Origin: Cyclobacterium sp. 1_MG-2023
GTDB lineage: Bacteria > Bacteroidota > Bacteroidia > Cytophagales > Cyclobacteriaceae
Assembly: GCF_030546805.1 (NCBI RefSeq)
Contig: NZ_JAUOPC010000001.1
Span: 208,081-272,080, forward strand
Direction: 5' to 3'
DNA: 64,000 nt
Shown: in pieces, positions 46,736-56,461 of the stretch
Layout: each line of letters begins with the position of its first letter
Position numbering within the stretch: the stretch's first letter is position 1
Made by a program: the position numbers and the translations under genes
Notes under the pieces: model-generated
What the model saw: only the letters and a program-made list of their open reading frames with translations
Database searches by the model: none
What the model was told of the DNA's origin: nothing

Positions 46736-47542
46736 TTTTTTCGATTTTAAATAAAATTCAATTGAAACCGAGCTTTTTTTTAGTAATTCTCGGTTGCCAT
46801 TACTATTTGATCGTTTGTTTTAGTTTATTTCATAGGCAGACATTATGGGGTTAAAATTGATTAAGGAATATTTTTCAAATGTTATTAATTGGTGTTGATT
46901 CTTTGGTTTATAGTCAAAGTCTTTCTTCACTTTTTCTTATTAATAGCGAGCATTATTGGGTGATAATGGAGGCTAAAATAAGATAAGTAGTAGCAGTTAT
47001 TAATTTAAGAAACAGGTAGAAAATACTTTGTTAGTAAGGCAATTCAAAATAGTATTGCTTACCATCCCGGCATCTCAATTATTATTGGATGTCAGGTGGA
47101 TATAGTAAATTTGTAGGTTCATCACCTACCTAAAAATAGTTGGTTTATTGTCTGTAATTCTGATCTATGCTCAAGCTATGTGCACAAAACAGTTTTAAAT
47201 ATTATGCAAATTTATATAAAATACAAATGTATGACATATTAAATGATAAAATTCAGAATAATTTATTACTTGGTCATAGCTAGGCAAAGGATTAAAATAA
47301 TCCAATTAATGATGAAATTTGAATAGTTGGAGTAAATAATATTTATAAAATTGAATGGGGAATTGTTAATAATTTATAGTTAATAGCAGAATCAAAAAAA
47401 TAAATATTATCTACTAAGAATAGATAGAAGCCTTGAAAACTGGTATTTGAGAGTAAGATGGGGGCCAAATATTACCTAATTCAGTAATATTTTTATTTTT
47501 TTGCAATTGAATGATTTGTTTTTTTGGTCCCACCAAATAAAA
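46736..47542. other. Intergenic region upstream of susC copy 1
   Basis: About 800 nt without a gene. It holds, near the start, the 7-bp inverted repeat 46776-46805 in the leader of the susC-like gene. Further left (on the - strand 5' side) are two smaller hairpins: 47034-47062 (gtaaggcaat / attgcttac, one bulge) and 47114-47130 (gtaggt / acctac). None has a T-run strong enough to call a terminator. Confidence 0.45.
46776..46805 (-). promoter_or_regulatory. Leader hairpin before susC copy 1
   Basis: On the - strand, aaccgag and ctcggtt (7 bp) flank a 16-nt A-rich loop, about 41-70 nt before the susC-like ATG. It may affect mRNA stability or translation. Copy 2 has no matching sequence in its leader, only a 4-bp gcgc pair, although both share a short 'gcctatga' block further upstream. 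Confidence 0.35.
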
Positions 47543-47576
47543 GAAGGTTTACCGAAATTGCTTTCAGTAAACCTTC
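47543..47576 (-). terminator. Terminator of the second SusC-SusD unit
   Basis: gaaggtttac (47543-47552) and gtaaaccttc (47567-47576) form a 10-bp stem; the loop differs by two bases from that of the first unit (41588-41625). The common origin of the two hairpins shows that the whole transcription unit was duplicated. Confidence 0.8.
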
Positions 47577-47621
47577 CAATAAATAGTTAATGCTTAAAAA
47601 ATGGTTTCCTATTTTATAATT

Positions 47622-49298
47622 TTAATAAGGCAGATTGGTGCCTTGAAGTAACCACATTCTCGAGCGGGTATCATCATTTGTAGGCACTTGTACAAATTCA
47701 GATTTCTCCAATCTTTCCACAGCCTCATTGTATTTTTCAACATTTTGAGGATCCGGAGGGGTAGGAGTATCATAGTGGTACCTGATAGGAATGGCAGGTT
47801 GTGCTCCATCTACAGGAGGTACAAAATCAGGATAACCTGTTCTACGCCAATCAAACCAAGGCTCAGGTCTGAAGAACATGGAAACGTATTTTTGCGTCAT
47901 AATGCGCTCATGCTCATTGGTTGCTTGACTTAAGTCTATTTCTTCCTGGCTGTAAAATTCTTCAAAATCAAATCCTCCTACATAGTCACCGTATATACCC
48001 CATTCATCCATAGAAGCTTCAATCGCCTTTTTGTAATGACCTTCTGCATCACTGGCACCAAATGCCCCAATGGCCGCAGCTTCTGCCAAAATAAATTCCA
48101 CTTCTGAATAGGTAATAATGTTCATGCCAACATATTGATTGGCATTTTGAAAATATATCTCACTGAGACGACTATTAAACGGAGTAGTTTTGGGCTCAAC
48201 AGATGTTGCTTGGGGACCTGCATTATAAGCTGTCCATGAAGCTTGGCTACCTACAGGTAATCCAACGTAAAGGCTAGTATCCAGGTCATCATACCCACTA
48301 GGGTAGGGCAATACCTCAACAGGGAAAGTTTGCCCCAATGGATCGGTATATTGGATCGTTGTTGCTTCAGCAATATCCATATCCCATTTCTTTTCAACAG
48401 GTCTTAACCACCTATACAATCTAGGGTCGTTTTGATCTCTTAAAGAATTAAGAAATCCTAAGCCCATTCTTCTGGCATAAGTAAGTGCAGAAGTCCTAAA
48501 AGGTCCTCCTCGAAAAGAAGTTGCCGAAGAATTCCCTATATAATCTAAAACAGCATTGTCATCAGTACTCGTGAATACATTTTGAGCAGCATCTTGGAAC
48601 TCCGCATCTAAATCAATACTTAGTTCATTTCTTTTGTTATTTAATAACAAACACATTCTGATTCTGAGCGAATTAACAAATTTCACCCATTTATCTTTAT
48701 CTCCGTTGTACAATAAGTCATAGCCCTCTAATACAGGAACTTCAGATCCGGGAATCGCCTCTATCATATTTTTCGCTGTTTTCAAATTGACCAAGAGGGT
48801 TTCATAAATCTCTTTTTGCTGGTCATATTTAGGGAAAACAATTCCTTCTTCCAGCTGATTGGTTTCTGAAAAGGGAACATCACCATAAATCTTTGTAGCT
48901 AAATCTATTAGTCCGGCCTGATATACCAAGGCTACAGCCTCAGTAAAAACGTTCTCTTGCTCCACACTAAGGTCAGCCATGGCTTGGACATCTATTAAAT
49001 TAGAGTAAATCGATCCCCACGGACTACTTTGGCCCGGCGTCCAATACAGTGCATTAAATTCCTCAGATTTATAACCATCACCCACTTGGTAATACTGCAA
49101 TAAGGAAGGAATCCTCGAACCCCAATAACCAAATTCACTATAAGTACTAGCAAAATTATAGGTATTGGTAGTCAATAGAAAGTTTGGATCAACTTCGTTT
49201 ACATCATTGGGACTTACATTCAATTTATCAAAATCACTACAAGAGTTTAAAATTGGAATGAATGCAATGGATAATATTATTATAATAATTTTCTTCAT
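47622..49298 (-). CDS. SusD/RagB-like surface lipoprotein, copy 2
   Basis: 558 residues from the ATG at 49298, lipid Cys20 as in copy 1. Differences from copy 1 are scattered and mostly conservative (for example 'EFGYWGSRIPSLLQYYQVGD' in place of 'GLGYWGSRIPSLLQYYQVGD'), and the length is the same, so the binding fold must be the same. It lies 11 nt downstream of its susC-like partner. The two copies may bind the same ligand or variants of it. Confidence 0.94.
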   Translation of the reverse strand: MKKIIIIILSIAFIPILNSCSDFDKLNVSPNDVNEVDPNFLLTTNTYNFASTYSEFGYWGSRIPSLLQYYQVGDGYKSEEFNALYWTPGQSSPWGSIYSNLIDVQAMADLSVEQENVFTEAVALVYQAGLIDLATKIYGDVPFSETNQLEEGIVFPKYDQQKEIYETLLVNLKTAKNMIEAIPGSEVPVLEGYDLLYNGDKDKWVKFVNSLRIRMCLLLNNKRNELSIDLDAEFQDAAQNVFTSTDDNAVLDYIGNSSATSFRGGPFRTSALTYARRMGLGFLNSLRDQNDPRLYRWLRPVEKKWDMDIAEATTIQYTDPLGQTFPVEVLPYPSGYDDLDTSLYVGLPVGSQASWTAYNAGPQATSVEPKTTPFNSRLSEIYFQNANQYVGMNIITYSEVEFILAEAAAIGAFGASDAEGHYKKAIEASMDEWGIYGDYVGGFDFEEFYSQEEIDLSQATNEHERIMTQKYVSMFFRPEPWFDWRRTGYPDFVPPVDGAQPAIPIRYHYDTPTPPDPQNVEKYNEAVERLEKSEFVQVPTNDDTRSRMWLLQGTNLPY

Positions 49299-49309
49299 GA
49301 TCAATGTTA

Positions 49310-52300
49310 TTAAAAACCAACATTTAATTTCATCCCTAAGCTACGGGTACGTGGAATCACCGAGTAAAACTCATAACCTGGTTCATTTCTATTTCCTACG
49401 GCAGTGTAAGCAGTTTCAGGATCGATGAATACATTGTGCTTGGTCCACATAAATAAATTTTGTCCTAGCAGGGATAAGGACATATTTTGAAGGTTAAATT
49501 TATTTACGATAGCCTTAGGAAATCTATAGGTTATGGAAACCTCTCTTAACTTCACATAAGTTGCACTGTAAAGATTAGCAGATGCTAAGTATCTATCCGC
49601 TCCTTTTTGGGCATTATACGGACTGAGCCATATTGTTTCAGGACCTCCAAAATTCTCAATATATCCACCTTCGCCATCTTCTCTAACGCCTACATCAAAA
49701 CTGGCATCGTTTACATATACTTTTTCTCCATCAGCATTGATATAGCTTCTGGCTTCTCGTTGTTCTTCGTTTTGCCATACAAAACCACCATATTCAGCAT
49801 CACGTCCACCAACCCATCCATGGGAAAATTTCTCAGGGTTATCTTTGATTTGCTGTACGATGTCTACATTGGGGTCATAATCCACACTTCCATTAATGTA
49901 TTCCGGAAACCTACCATCATTCTTACCTTGCCTCAATGTCTCTGAATAAAATTCACCTCCTGATCTCCAATCAATCACAGCAGAAAAACTGAAGTTTTTG
50001 TATTGCACATTAGGGTTAATTCCCAATATAAAATCAGGGTTGTAGTTTCCGATTTTTTCTAAATTTTCAGGATTTCGATCTCTTTCAGGCTTACCATTGC
50101 TATATATGATGGCATGACCATAGTATTCAGAGTTTGGATCTTCCACTTTAAAGTAAGGTGCTTGATAAATATCTCCTACCTGATCTCCCGGATAAGTATA
50201 GAAATAAGCGTACCCTTGGCTATACCCAAAGTACTCTACGCCATCAGCTAGCTCTACAATGGTAGTTCTATTTCTAGTGAAGTTTAATCCTAAATCAAAT
50301 GAAAGATCTTTTTGTCTGATGACAGAGGTTCCTAGCGTGATGTCCCAACCATTACTTTTTACCAATCCTGCATTGATTAATTTACTGTTTGCCCCTGAGG
50401 TAATTGGTGTACTAATGCCAAGTACCTGGTTTTTATTATCCATGGTATAGTAGGTGGCATCTAGTGTTAATCTATTATTGAACAAAGACAGGTCAACACC
50501 AACTTCTTTGGAAGTAGCTATTTCAGGTTTTAGCTGAGAGTTTTTAGCAACTTTGGCAATACTGGCTCTTTTGGTATCTCCCCAATCAGTACCAAAATTA
50601 TAATACCTTTGAAGCTGGTAAGGATCTACATCATTACCTACCTGAGCATAACCTGCACGAACCTTGGCGAGGCTAACCCAAGCCGGCATCTCAAACATTT
50701 CGTTTACCAACACACTTAAAGAAGCTGAAGGGTAAAAATACGAGCGATTCTCTTTTGGCAATGTACTAGACCAATCATTCCTGGCCGTCAGGTCAAGATA
50801 TACCGTATTTTTATAGCCTATAGAGGTTTGAGCAAAAAGGCTGTTCACTTTCTTTTTACTCAAAAAGTTGTTGTAAATGACCGAACCCGGTCCACCATTA
50901 CTAATGGTATACAAGCCGGGAATAACAAGGTTAGTGGTCGAATTATGAATATTCTCTTGGTAGTTATACCTAAGGTTTCCACCGGCATTGGCTTGAAGGT
51001 CAAAATCCCCAAAGGTTTTGTTATAAGAGAAAAGGCCCTCCCAGTTTTGTTCCCTAAAGCTGGAATTTTGAAGGTCGTAATTTCCCTTAGGCGCACTATT
51101 TGTATCCCAAGGCCTTTGGTTTACTGCTCTTTGATTCAATTGACTTCTTAAGTATCTTGCTGTAAAACGCAAGTCCTTAGCGAACTCATAACCCACTTGT
51201 ATTTTAGTCATTGCCTGTACACGATCAAAACTAGTTGTGGCCAACTCTTGCATCAGGTAAGGATTGTTCCATCTTTCTTTCCAACGGTTTTGAACAATAC
51301 CCTCTTGATTGGGCATCCACCATGTTTCCGGATTACTATAAAGGGACATGTCAACTTGTGGTCCAACAGTTAAAATGGCTCTTGTTGGCGTAAGAAAACT
51401 ATCATTGGAATTTGGCCTGTTACCTGAGCTTGACTCATTCAAAGAAGTCATTACAGTCACCTCCAATTTATCCGTTAGGTGCATGGTTCCATTGATGCTG
51501 ATGTTGTTCTTTTTCAAATCTACATTCGGCATAATACCTTTGTTGAGGTAGTTACCCAAAGAAACGCGAAAGTTAGCTTTCTCATAGTTACCGGTAACCC
51601 CAACATTATTTACTTGAGTCCAACCGTTTTGATAAAAATCCTTCTGACGGTTTATATTGTTTTCATGAGAAACCAATTCAGCCGGGCTATCTTGGTTTCT
51701 TTGTTGGGCAATAAAACCATTGTCTAACTTAGGTCCCCAAAATTCATAAGCATCGTTTTCAAAAACAAAAGCCCCTTCTTGACCTGAAGCAAACTCAGTT
51801 TGCACAGGAAGGTATTCATAAGGATTGTCAACAATAAATGATGAGTTGAAATCTACTCCTAAACCTTTTTTCTCACCAGTACCTGATTTGGTTGTAATCA
51901 ATACTACGCCATTGGCTGCACGTGAACCGTAAAGAGCGGCAGCACTGGGTCCTTTTAATACAGACATGGATTCTATATCTTCCGGGTTAATGTCAGAAAT
52001 AGCATTTCCAAGGTCAGCTTGGTTAAATAGGTTGTTTGTAGTATTATAAACGGGCACACCATCAATAACGAACAAAGGTTGATTGTCTGAGTTTAAAGAT
52101 GATGCTCCTCTAATCACCATGTTCATAGAAGAACCTTTAACTCCGTAGGTTTGAGAAATCTGCACACCTGCTATCTTTCCTTGCATTGAACTAAGGACAC
52201 TAGCCTGTGGTGTTCTATTTAAATCTTCTCCATCCACTGTTCCAACGGAATATCCCAAGGATTCTTTTTCACGAGAAATACCCAAGGCTGTGATGACCAC

Positions 52301-52684
52301 TTCATTCAAACCAACTACAGCATCTTCAAGGGTTACGTTGATTATGGATTGTGATCCGATGGATACCTCTTGAGCTTTAAAGCCAATGTATGAATACTGA
52401 AGCACTTCGGCGTCGGCAGGAACTTCAACGGAATAATCACCATCAAGCTTGGTTACGGTACCGTTGGTAGTCCCTTTGGCTAGGACCGCTACGCCTATAA
52501 GTGGAAATCCCTCCGAATCCGTTACAACACCTGTGATGGTTTTGTTTTGAGACTGTTGAGCAAATACGCTATTACTTTTTAATAATACAGTTTGTAGTAC
52601 TAACAGAATCAAGCACAACCGCAATACCTGATTCGTTTTATAAGGAAGACGGGTTAAATCTTCACAAAATAGATGTTTTTTCAT
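49310..52684 (-). CDS. SusC/RagA-like TonB-dependent outer-membrane transporter, copy 2
   Basis: 1124 residues, the same domain order as copy 1: a signal region (about 1-42), a regulatory-like domain, a plug and a barrel to 'LGMKLNVGF'. The signal peptide and first 130 residues differ considerably from copy 1 ('MKKHLFCEDLTRLPYKTNQV' start), while plug and barrel are nearly identical over long stretches, including 'GNYLNKGIMPNVDLKKNNIS' and 'LTARNDWSSTLPKENRSYFY'. No STN domain. It forms an operon with the susD-like gene at 47622-49298. Confidence 0.95.
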   Translation of the reverse strand: MKKHLFCEDLTRLPYKTNQVLRLCLILLVLQTVLLKSNSVFAQQSQNKTITGVVTDSEGFPLIGVAVLAKGTTNGTVTKLDGDYSVEVPADAEVLQYSYIGFKAQEVSIGSQSIINVTLEDAVVGLNEVVITALGISREKESLGYSVGTVDGEDLNRTPQASVLSSMQGKIAGVQISQTYGVKGSSMNMVIRGASSLNSDNQPLFVIDGVPVYNTTNNLFNQADLGNAISDINPEDIESMSVLKGPSAAALYGSRAANGVVLITTKSGTGEKKGLGVDFNSSFIVDNPYEYLPVQTEFASGQEGAFVFENDAYEFWGPKLDNGFIAQQRNQDSPAELVSHENNINRQKDFYQNGWTQVNNVGVTGNYEKANFRVSLGNYLNKGIMPNVDLKKNNISINGTMHLTDKLEVTVMTSLNESSSGNRPNSNDSFLTPTRAILTVGPQVDMSLYSNPETWWMPNQEGIVQNRWKERWNNPYLMQELATTSFDRVQAMTKIQVGYEFAKDLRFTARYLRSQLNQRAVNQRPWDTNSAPKGNYDLQNSSFREQNWEGLFSYNKTFGDFDLQANAGGNLRYNYQENIHNSTTNLVIPGLYTISNGGPGSVIYNNFLSKKKVNSLFAQTSIGYKNTVYLDLTARNDWSSTLPKENRSYFYPSASLSVLVNEMFEMPAWVSLAKVRAGYAQVGNDVDPYQLQRYYNFGTDWGDTKRASIAKVAKNSQLKPEIATSKEVGVDLSLFNNRLTLDATYYTMDNKNQVLGISTPITSGANSKLINAGLVKSNGWDITLGTSVIRQKDLSFDLGLNFTRNRTTIVELADGVEYFGYSQGYAYFYTYPGDQVGDIYQAPYFKVEDPNSEYYGHAIIYSNGKPERDRNPENLEKIGNYNPDFILGINPNVQYKNFSFSAVIDWRSGGEFYSETLRQGKNDGRFPEYINGSVDYDPNVDIVQQIKDNPEKFSHGWVGGRDAEYGGFVWQNEEQREARSYINADGEKVYVNDASFDVGVREDGEGGYIENFGGPETIWLSPYNAQKGADRYLASANLYSATYVKLREVSITYRFPKAIVNKFNLQNMSLSLLGQNLFMWTKHNVFIDPETAYTAVGNRNEPGYEFYSVIPRTRSLGMKLNVGF

Positions 52685-53580
52685 TTTTTCTGAATTCTTA
52701 AATAAAATTATTATGACTCTTTGCGCTTTTTATTCGAGCGCTAGATAATAGTTATTTCAATTTGTTTGGTTTTATGTCATAGGCTGATTATTATTTTTTT
52801 TAAGGTTAATTTGTTAATACTTTATCAGGGATAAAGGCCGAAAGGGGGTGAAAAATTTTGACCATCTGATTAAATTTTCGGCAAGATTGTAAATACAAAA
52901 TCAAATGCAAGACCTGATTTCAGGATTTCTACAATCATCATTATTTGATAATATTTGAATAATTTTTTGTTTAAATAAGAGAGCTATTTCGTGAAAATTG
53001 GCTTGGTTTGTTAATAAAATAATAGCACCATTTATTGAGGAGTATTAAAAACTGTTTTTTTCTTAAATGAGGCTTTATACCAATTTTTAGATAGGATTAG
53101 ATGCTAAAATCTTATCTTTTAGAAGGGACTTAATCAAAAAAAATATGGCTTTTCTAGTTTAAACTATTTTGTTGATAATTTAACCTAGGGTTGTTTACTT
53201 GAAAAAAGATGTTTGATTGGGAAGGTTCAGTTAATGCTTTTCCATAGGGAAATGGTTCTTAATTCACTAGTTGGCTGAAAAATGTTAAGCTATACCATAT
53301 AATAACTAGACATAGTTTTAAATTTTACTTTAAATTGTAATTAGAAAATTTCAAATTGATTTTAGTAAGAAGTAACCTCAATGGATTGATAAAAGAATTA
53401 AAAGGATGGAATGTAGGTGAATGGTTTTATTTTTTATTGACAATATTTTCAATGGAAATACACAGGAAAAGGAAACGCTTTTATTTTTCAATGGTGATTT
53501 TAACCCAAATACAGAGAATATTGTATTTATAGGTGAGTAATTATAAACCTGGGGTGCTTCTATAATTAAAGGCGAAGTTG
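52685..53580. other. Intergenic region upstream of susC copy 2, with possible relic coding traces
   Basis: About 900 nt, A/T-rich. At about 53431-53541 a + strand frame reads 'FIDNIFNGNTQEKETLLFFN' and continues to a taa, which looks like degraded coding sequence. The promoter of the second SusCD unit should lie within the first 200 nt. I see no intact gene. Confidence 0.4.
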
Positions 53581-54135
53581 ACTTTTATCACCTGTTTTAT
53601 TCCAGGTGACAAGTTGATTTTTATGCTTGGCTGACATTTTCTGAGGTTGCCCATGCCACCTCCAATAGCCCTAAAGGATCAGAAATACCCAGACACTGTA
53701 TTAAAGGGTAGGGGAAAAGGGTGCTGGGATGTCATTACAGCACATCATCCTAAAATAAAGCATTTTGAATAAAAACATATTTCTACCAATTTAGGCGAGA
53801 TAGAATATACAGATGAAGATCTATTAGCTAGCCACGGTAAATCTTTGGATCAAAGTTTATTGCGTAAAACCTTAAGGGGAAACCAAAGTACCGGCATTGC
53901 CGTTTCTACTTCACTGGTAGGTTTGGTTTATTATGCTGATAGAGTTAATTGGGAGAAGCCCTCAAACTTCAAGTTGCTTAATAAAAAATTAGCCCTAGCT
54001 AATGGTGATTATATTCGACCTGGCGTAATGAAAAGGTCTTTCGTTTATTATGAAAGCAATTTTCCCAAAAACTTTGTGTTTAGCAGTGAAAAAAGGAGAC
54101 CTATCATACACAGGATTTTTACCCATTACATTTGA
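53581..54135 (+). pseudogene. Degenerate gene remnant with two in-frame stops
   Basis: One + strand frame reads protein-like from about 53581 to the taa at 54133-54135 but is broken by tga (53632-53634) and taa (53770-53772). Legible parts include 'LRLPMPPPIALKDQKYPDTV', 'GKGCWDVITAHHPKIKHFE', 'YTDEDLLASHGKSLDQSLLR', 'GNQSTGIAVSTSLVGLVYYA' and 'ANGDYIRPGVMKRSFVYYES'. The last 96 codons alone are open from a TTG at 53845, but no good start exists. I do not recognise the parent family. A 7-bp hairpin (tcacctg / caggtga, 53588-53609) lies at its left end. Confidence 0.5.
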
Positions 54136-54525
54136 CTAAAATTTCTCCTTTTGGAAATTCACACTAGATTAATTGGTAATTCAATTTTAAAAGGAATTGT
54201 CTTAAAATAATCCAAATTAAATCTACTTTCGCATTAATATTATAATCAGTTTTTGGCTTATACAGTGTATTTTTAGATGAAAAATTCTTACCTTGCCTTC
54301 ATGCTTAATTTAATTTTTACCCAATAATTTATTGCTCTTCGTTTTTCTAGTCATAAAAAGCATTTAATCACCTATTACAAGGCTTATTCTTTAGATTTAC
54401 CCCTTAAACTAACCTGAAAACTACCAAAGAGTAAAGAATGATTTACTAATGGTTAAACTTTAATTTTATCTCTTTTAGCCTCCGAAATGGAGTGAAATAC
54501 AAGTATTTGTAAAATAATATTTTTC
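54136..54525. other. Intergenic region, no gene seen
   Basis: About 390 nt of A/T-rich DNA between the remnant and the sensor kinase. It should contain the kinase promoter; I cannot identify it. Confidence 0.4.
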
Positions 54526-56328
54526 ATGAAAAAAATACTATCTTTAAAAAAGCATGAATACTTATTGATGGTAATAAGTTTCCTTATTGCAGTTGTTTTA
54601 ATTATTTTCAGTTTAAAAGAATTAAAAAGTTTTAGTATTCAATCGGCAGAAACATCCCTAATTACGGTCAATAAATCCTCACATGAGGCACTTAAACAAT
54701 GGATGCAATTTCGAAAAAATAATATTAGAAAGTTAGGGAGCAATGCGTTTTTAGTTAATAAAACAGAGGAAATCTTGGATCTTCCTCAGGATTCATCTGC
54801 CTTGATATCTTCCCCTATAACCTCCGAATTACGAGCATTTTTTCAACCTATTTTAGATTTAAATGAAGATTTAGGAGTGTTCCTAATATCTCCTAATTAT
54901 ATAAGTGTTTTTTCAATGAGGGACTCCAACACGGGTAGTTTTAACCTTATTGCAAAAGAAAGTAAATCATTGTTAGATAAAGTGCTGTTTGAGGGTGAAA
55001 CTATCCTTGTTCCACCCATAAAGTCTGATGTAGCCTTGGAAAGCAAATACACTGAGGACAAATGGCATACCATGTTTTTGCTTACTCCAATTTATCATCA
55101 AGAAAAAATCATTGCAGCATTTGCCATTCGCTTAGATACTCAGAAGGATTTTTCTAGAATACTTGAGATGGGTAGGATTGGAGAAAGCGGGGAATCATAT
55201 GGTTTCAATAGTCAAGGAAAAATTGTTACCAATAGTCGATTTGAGGAAAAACTTGAAGGCATTAAAGAATTTAACCTTGAGCATCGGCTAGAAGATGAAG
55301 TAGATTCAATTATGGGTAGCCAAGAAAATAAATTCTCCCCGTGTAAGGGTTATGTACTCAGTGAGATTGAAGATGATCAGGGTGAAAATATTTATGAAGT
55401 TTGCGTTTGGGATGACACTTTAAATATGGGGGTGGCTACGCGAATAGATTCTAAAGAGGCATTGAAAGGTTATCTTTTTATGCGTAAAATATTGATACTC
55501 ATAATTGTAGGGCTTTTTATAATGGGTTTTATCATGATCAATATTATTGTGAACGCCAGACAAAATGAGGAAAACATTTTAAAAGAGAACAAGCGGGAAT
55601 TGGAATATATCGTGGAAGAAAGGACCAAAGAGTTAAAACATAATATTAAAACAAAGGATAAATTTTTCTCCATTCTTGCTCATGATTTGCGAAGTCCCTT
55701 CTCAGGTTTGTTGGTCTTATTGGACTTGTTATTGAAGAATCCAAAGTCTTTTTCAGAGGAGGAAAAAACGAATATGCTTGAGGAAATTTTTAAATCAAGC
55801 GAACAGCTTTTTAAGCTCTTAGAAAATTTATTAAGCTGGTCTCGTTCTCAAACGAATGAGATTACATTAAACCCGGAAAAAGTTTCAATTCACGACCTTA
55901 TTGAGGTGAATTTTAGCTTACAATTACAAAATGCAAACAATAAAGAAATAAAATTAATCAATGAAATTGATAAAAGTTTAAATGTTTTTGCAGATAGAAA
56001 TACCATAGATACTGTTTTTAGAAACCTAATATCCAATGCGATAAAATTCACAAACCCGGGAGGAAAGGTTAAAATAAAATCATCTCCCAATAGGAAAATG
56101 GTGAAGGTATATGTACAGGATAATGGGATAGGTATTCCTCAAGAGAACTTAGAGAAGCTATTTAAAATTGAAGAAAAAATATCAACTAAAGGGACCAATA
56201 ATGAGGAGGGAACAGGTATAGGCCTTGCCCTTTGTAAGGAGTTTATCGAATTGAATGGTGGCAAGATTTACGTAGATAGCAAACCTGAAGTTGGAACCGT
56301 ATTTATCGTAGAATTACCCAATGTTTGA
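54526..56328 (+). CDS. Membrane sensor histidine kinase with extracytoplasmic sensor domain
   Basis: 600 residues. A first transmembrane helix (about 13-33) and a second (about 318-342) enclose a periplasmic sensor domain of about 280 residues that resembles a double-Cache fold ('MFLLTPIYHQEKIIAAFAIR', 'IGESGESYGFNSQGKIVT'). A coiled-coil linker (about 345-380) is followed by HisKA with the phosphorylated His386 in 'FFSILAHDLRSPFSG'. Then comes HATPase_c: N-box 'RNLISNAIKFTNPGG' (Asn500, Asn504), G1 'DNGIGIPQ', and G2 'GTGIGLALCKEF'. All catalytic motifs are intact. No response regulator is adjacent, so the partner is elsewhere. The ligand is unknown. Confidence 0.93.
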   Translation: MKKILSLKKHEYLLMVISFLIAVVLIIFSLKELKSFSIQSAETSLITVNKSSHEALKQWMQFRKNNIRKLGSNAFLVNKTEEILDLPQDSSALISSPITSELRAFFQPILDLNEDLGVFLISPNYISVFSMRDSNTGSFNLIAKESKSLLDKVLFEGETILVPPIKSDVALESKYTEDKWHTMFLLTPIYHQEKIIAAFAIRLDTQKDFSRILEMGRIGESGESYGFNSQGKIVTNSRFEEKLEGIKEFNLEHRLEDEVDSIMGSQENKFSPCKGYVLSEIEDDQGENIYEVCVWDDTLNMGVATRIDSKEALKGYLFMRKILILIIVGLFIMGFIMINIIVNARQNEENILKENKRELEYIVEERTKELKHNIKTKDKFFSILAHDLRSPFSGLLVLLDLLLKNPKSFSEEEKTNMLEEIFKSSEQLFKLLENLLSWSRSQTNEITLNPEKVSIHDLIEVNFSLQLQNANNKEIKLINEIDKSLNVFADRNTIDTVFRNLISNAIKFTNPGGKVKIKSSPNRKMVKVYVQDNGIGIPQENLEKLFKIEEKISTKGTNNEEGTGIGLALCKEFIELNGGKIYVDSKPEVGTVFIVELPNV

Positions 56329-56461
56329 TAAGGTTATTAAATTGTAATGGTATGGCGAATTAGCTTTGTTCGTTTAAAAGAGTAGAGTGTTAGCTTTTGT
56401 TTTTAAATATTTGTTGTAAAATTATAATATCTTTAAAGCTCATCAAAATTCAAAATACGGC

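Noticed and set aside
47609-47809. 66-codon - strand frame overlapping the end of the second SusD-like gene
   Set aside because: It is an alternate frame of the SusD-like gene and has no features of its own.
43346-52684. FecI/FecR-type sigma and anti-sigma regulation of the SusCD units
   Set aside because: No sigma or anti-sigma gene is in the neighbourhood and the SusC copies lack the N-terminal STN signalling domain.
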